DNA from: Gammaproteobacteria bacterium
GTDB lineage: Bacteria; Pseudomonadota; Gammaproteobacteria; Poriferisulfidales; GCA-002705445
DNA length: 7,201 bases
Direction: 5' to 3'
Assembly (NCBI GenBank): GCA_002702235.1
Contig: NZYO01000015.1
Coordinates: forward strand, 32,027-39,227
Under the pieces are notes generated by a model. That model was not told the DNA's origin. It searched no databases and saw only the letters and a program-made list of their open reading frames with translations. Position 1 is the stretch's first letter; the number at the start of each line of letters is the position of its first letter. Made by a program: the position numbers and the translations under genes. This document shows, one piece after another, positions 7,097 to 7,201 of the stretch.

Positions 7097-7201
7097 TTAG
7101 TTATCACTATTAAATTCATTAAAAATTTTAAGATGGTTTAGAAAATCCTCGGTGCCCATGTATCCTTGCACATTAAATTCATGCATAACACCAAAATCTG
7201 A
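7097..7201 (-). CDS. dsbD: Probable C-terminal end of thiol:disulfide interchange protein DsbD (5' end outside window)
   Basis: An open minus-strand frame enters from the right edge and ends at a TAA (7097–7099), giving 34 residues. The stretch FNVQGYMGTEDFLNHLKIF resembles the end of the C-terminal thioredoxin-like domain of DsbD (RVTGFMDAETFSAHL in E. coli): a beta strand, an aromatic/Gly turn, then the last helix. DsbD is the inner-membrane protein that passes electrons from cytoplasmic thioredoxin to periplasmic DsbC/DsbG and cytochrome c maturation factors. None of its membrane helices or cysteines are in view. The position supports the call, since dsbD lies next to aroQ–accB–accC in Pseudomonas and Vibrio as I recall. 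With only 34 residues, another thioredoxin-fold protein cannot be excluded. Confidence 0.65.
   Translation of the reverse strand, partial: SDFGVMHEFNVQGYMGTEDFLNHLKIFNEFNSDN

Noticed and set aside
1..7201. Mobile element, CRISPR array, tRNA or defence system
   Set aside because: No terminal inverted repeats, transposase, spaced direct repeats, cloverleaf sequence or defence-type domain were seen; nearly all bases are covered by conserved housekeeping genes.

Overview
The window looks like a piece of chromosome from an AT-rich, compact-genome gammaproteobacterium. G+C is roughly one third by eye. A fis gene is present. The order dsbD–aroQ–accB–accC–…–fis–purH–purD matches what I remember of Pseudomonas- and Vibrio-type chromosomes, but with genes removed. 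Intact fatty-acid, shikimate and purine genes argue for a free-living streamlined lineage (SAR86-like marine bacteria would fit) rather than a decayed symbiont. The exact lineage is inference.

Left part, plus strand (1–1552): the 3' end of a thioredoxin gene (trxA), a 109-bp gap whose second half is C-rich and almost free of G, then a complete transcription termination factor Rho gene. rho runs tail-to-tail into purD, and their ends overlap by 14 bp.

Central and right part, minus strand (1539–7201): read in the direction of transcription, the order is the tail of a probable dsbD (entering from the right edge), a 210-bp very AT-rich gap, then aroQ, accB, accC, fis, purH and purD. From aroQ to purD the junctions are +2, -4, +18, +1 and +3 bp, so these six genes are very probably one operon. 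It joins chorismate synthesis (AroQ), two subunits of acetyl-CoA carboxylase (AccB, AccC), the nucleoid protein Fis, and the last two IMP-forming steps plus the GAR synthetase step of purine synthesis (PurH, PurD). In many gammaproteobacteria prmA and dusB lie between accC and fis; here the 18-bp gap leaves no room for them.

All complete proteins have near-normal family lengths and intact catalytic motifs, except Fis, which lacks the N-terminal arm region of the E. coli protein. Most starts have no recognisable Shine-Dalgarno sequence. I see no tRNA, rRNA, CRISPR, insertion sequence or phage gene. The window is mostly conserved core genome. The points worth a second look are the rut-like leader of rho, the armless Fis, the accC–fis junction, the internal tandem repeat in accB, and the repeat-rich gap before aroQ. 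I found no evidence for a new multi-gene system.
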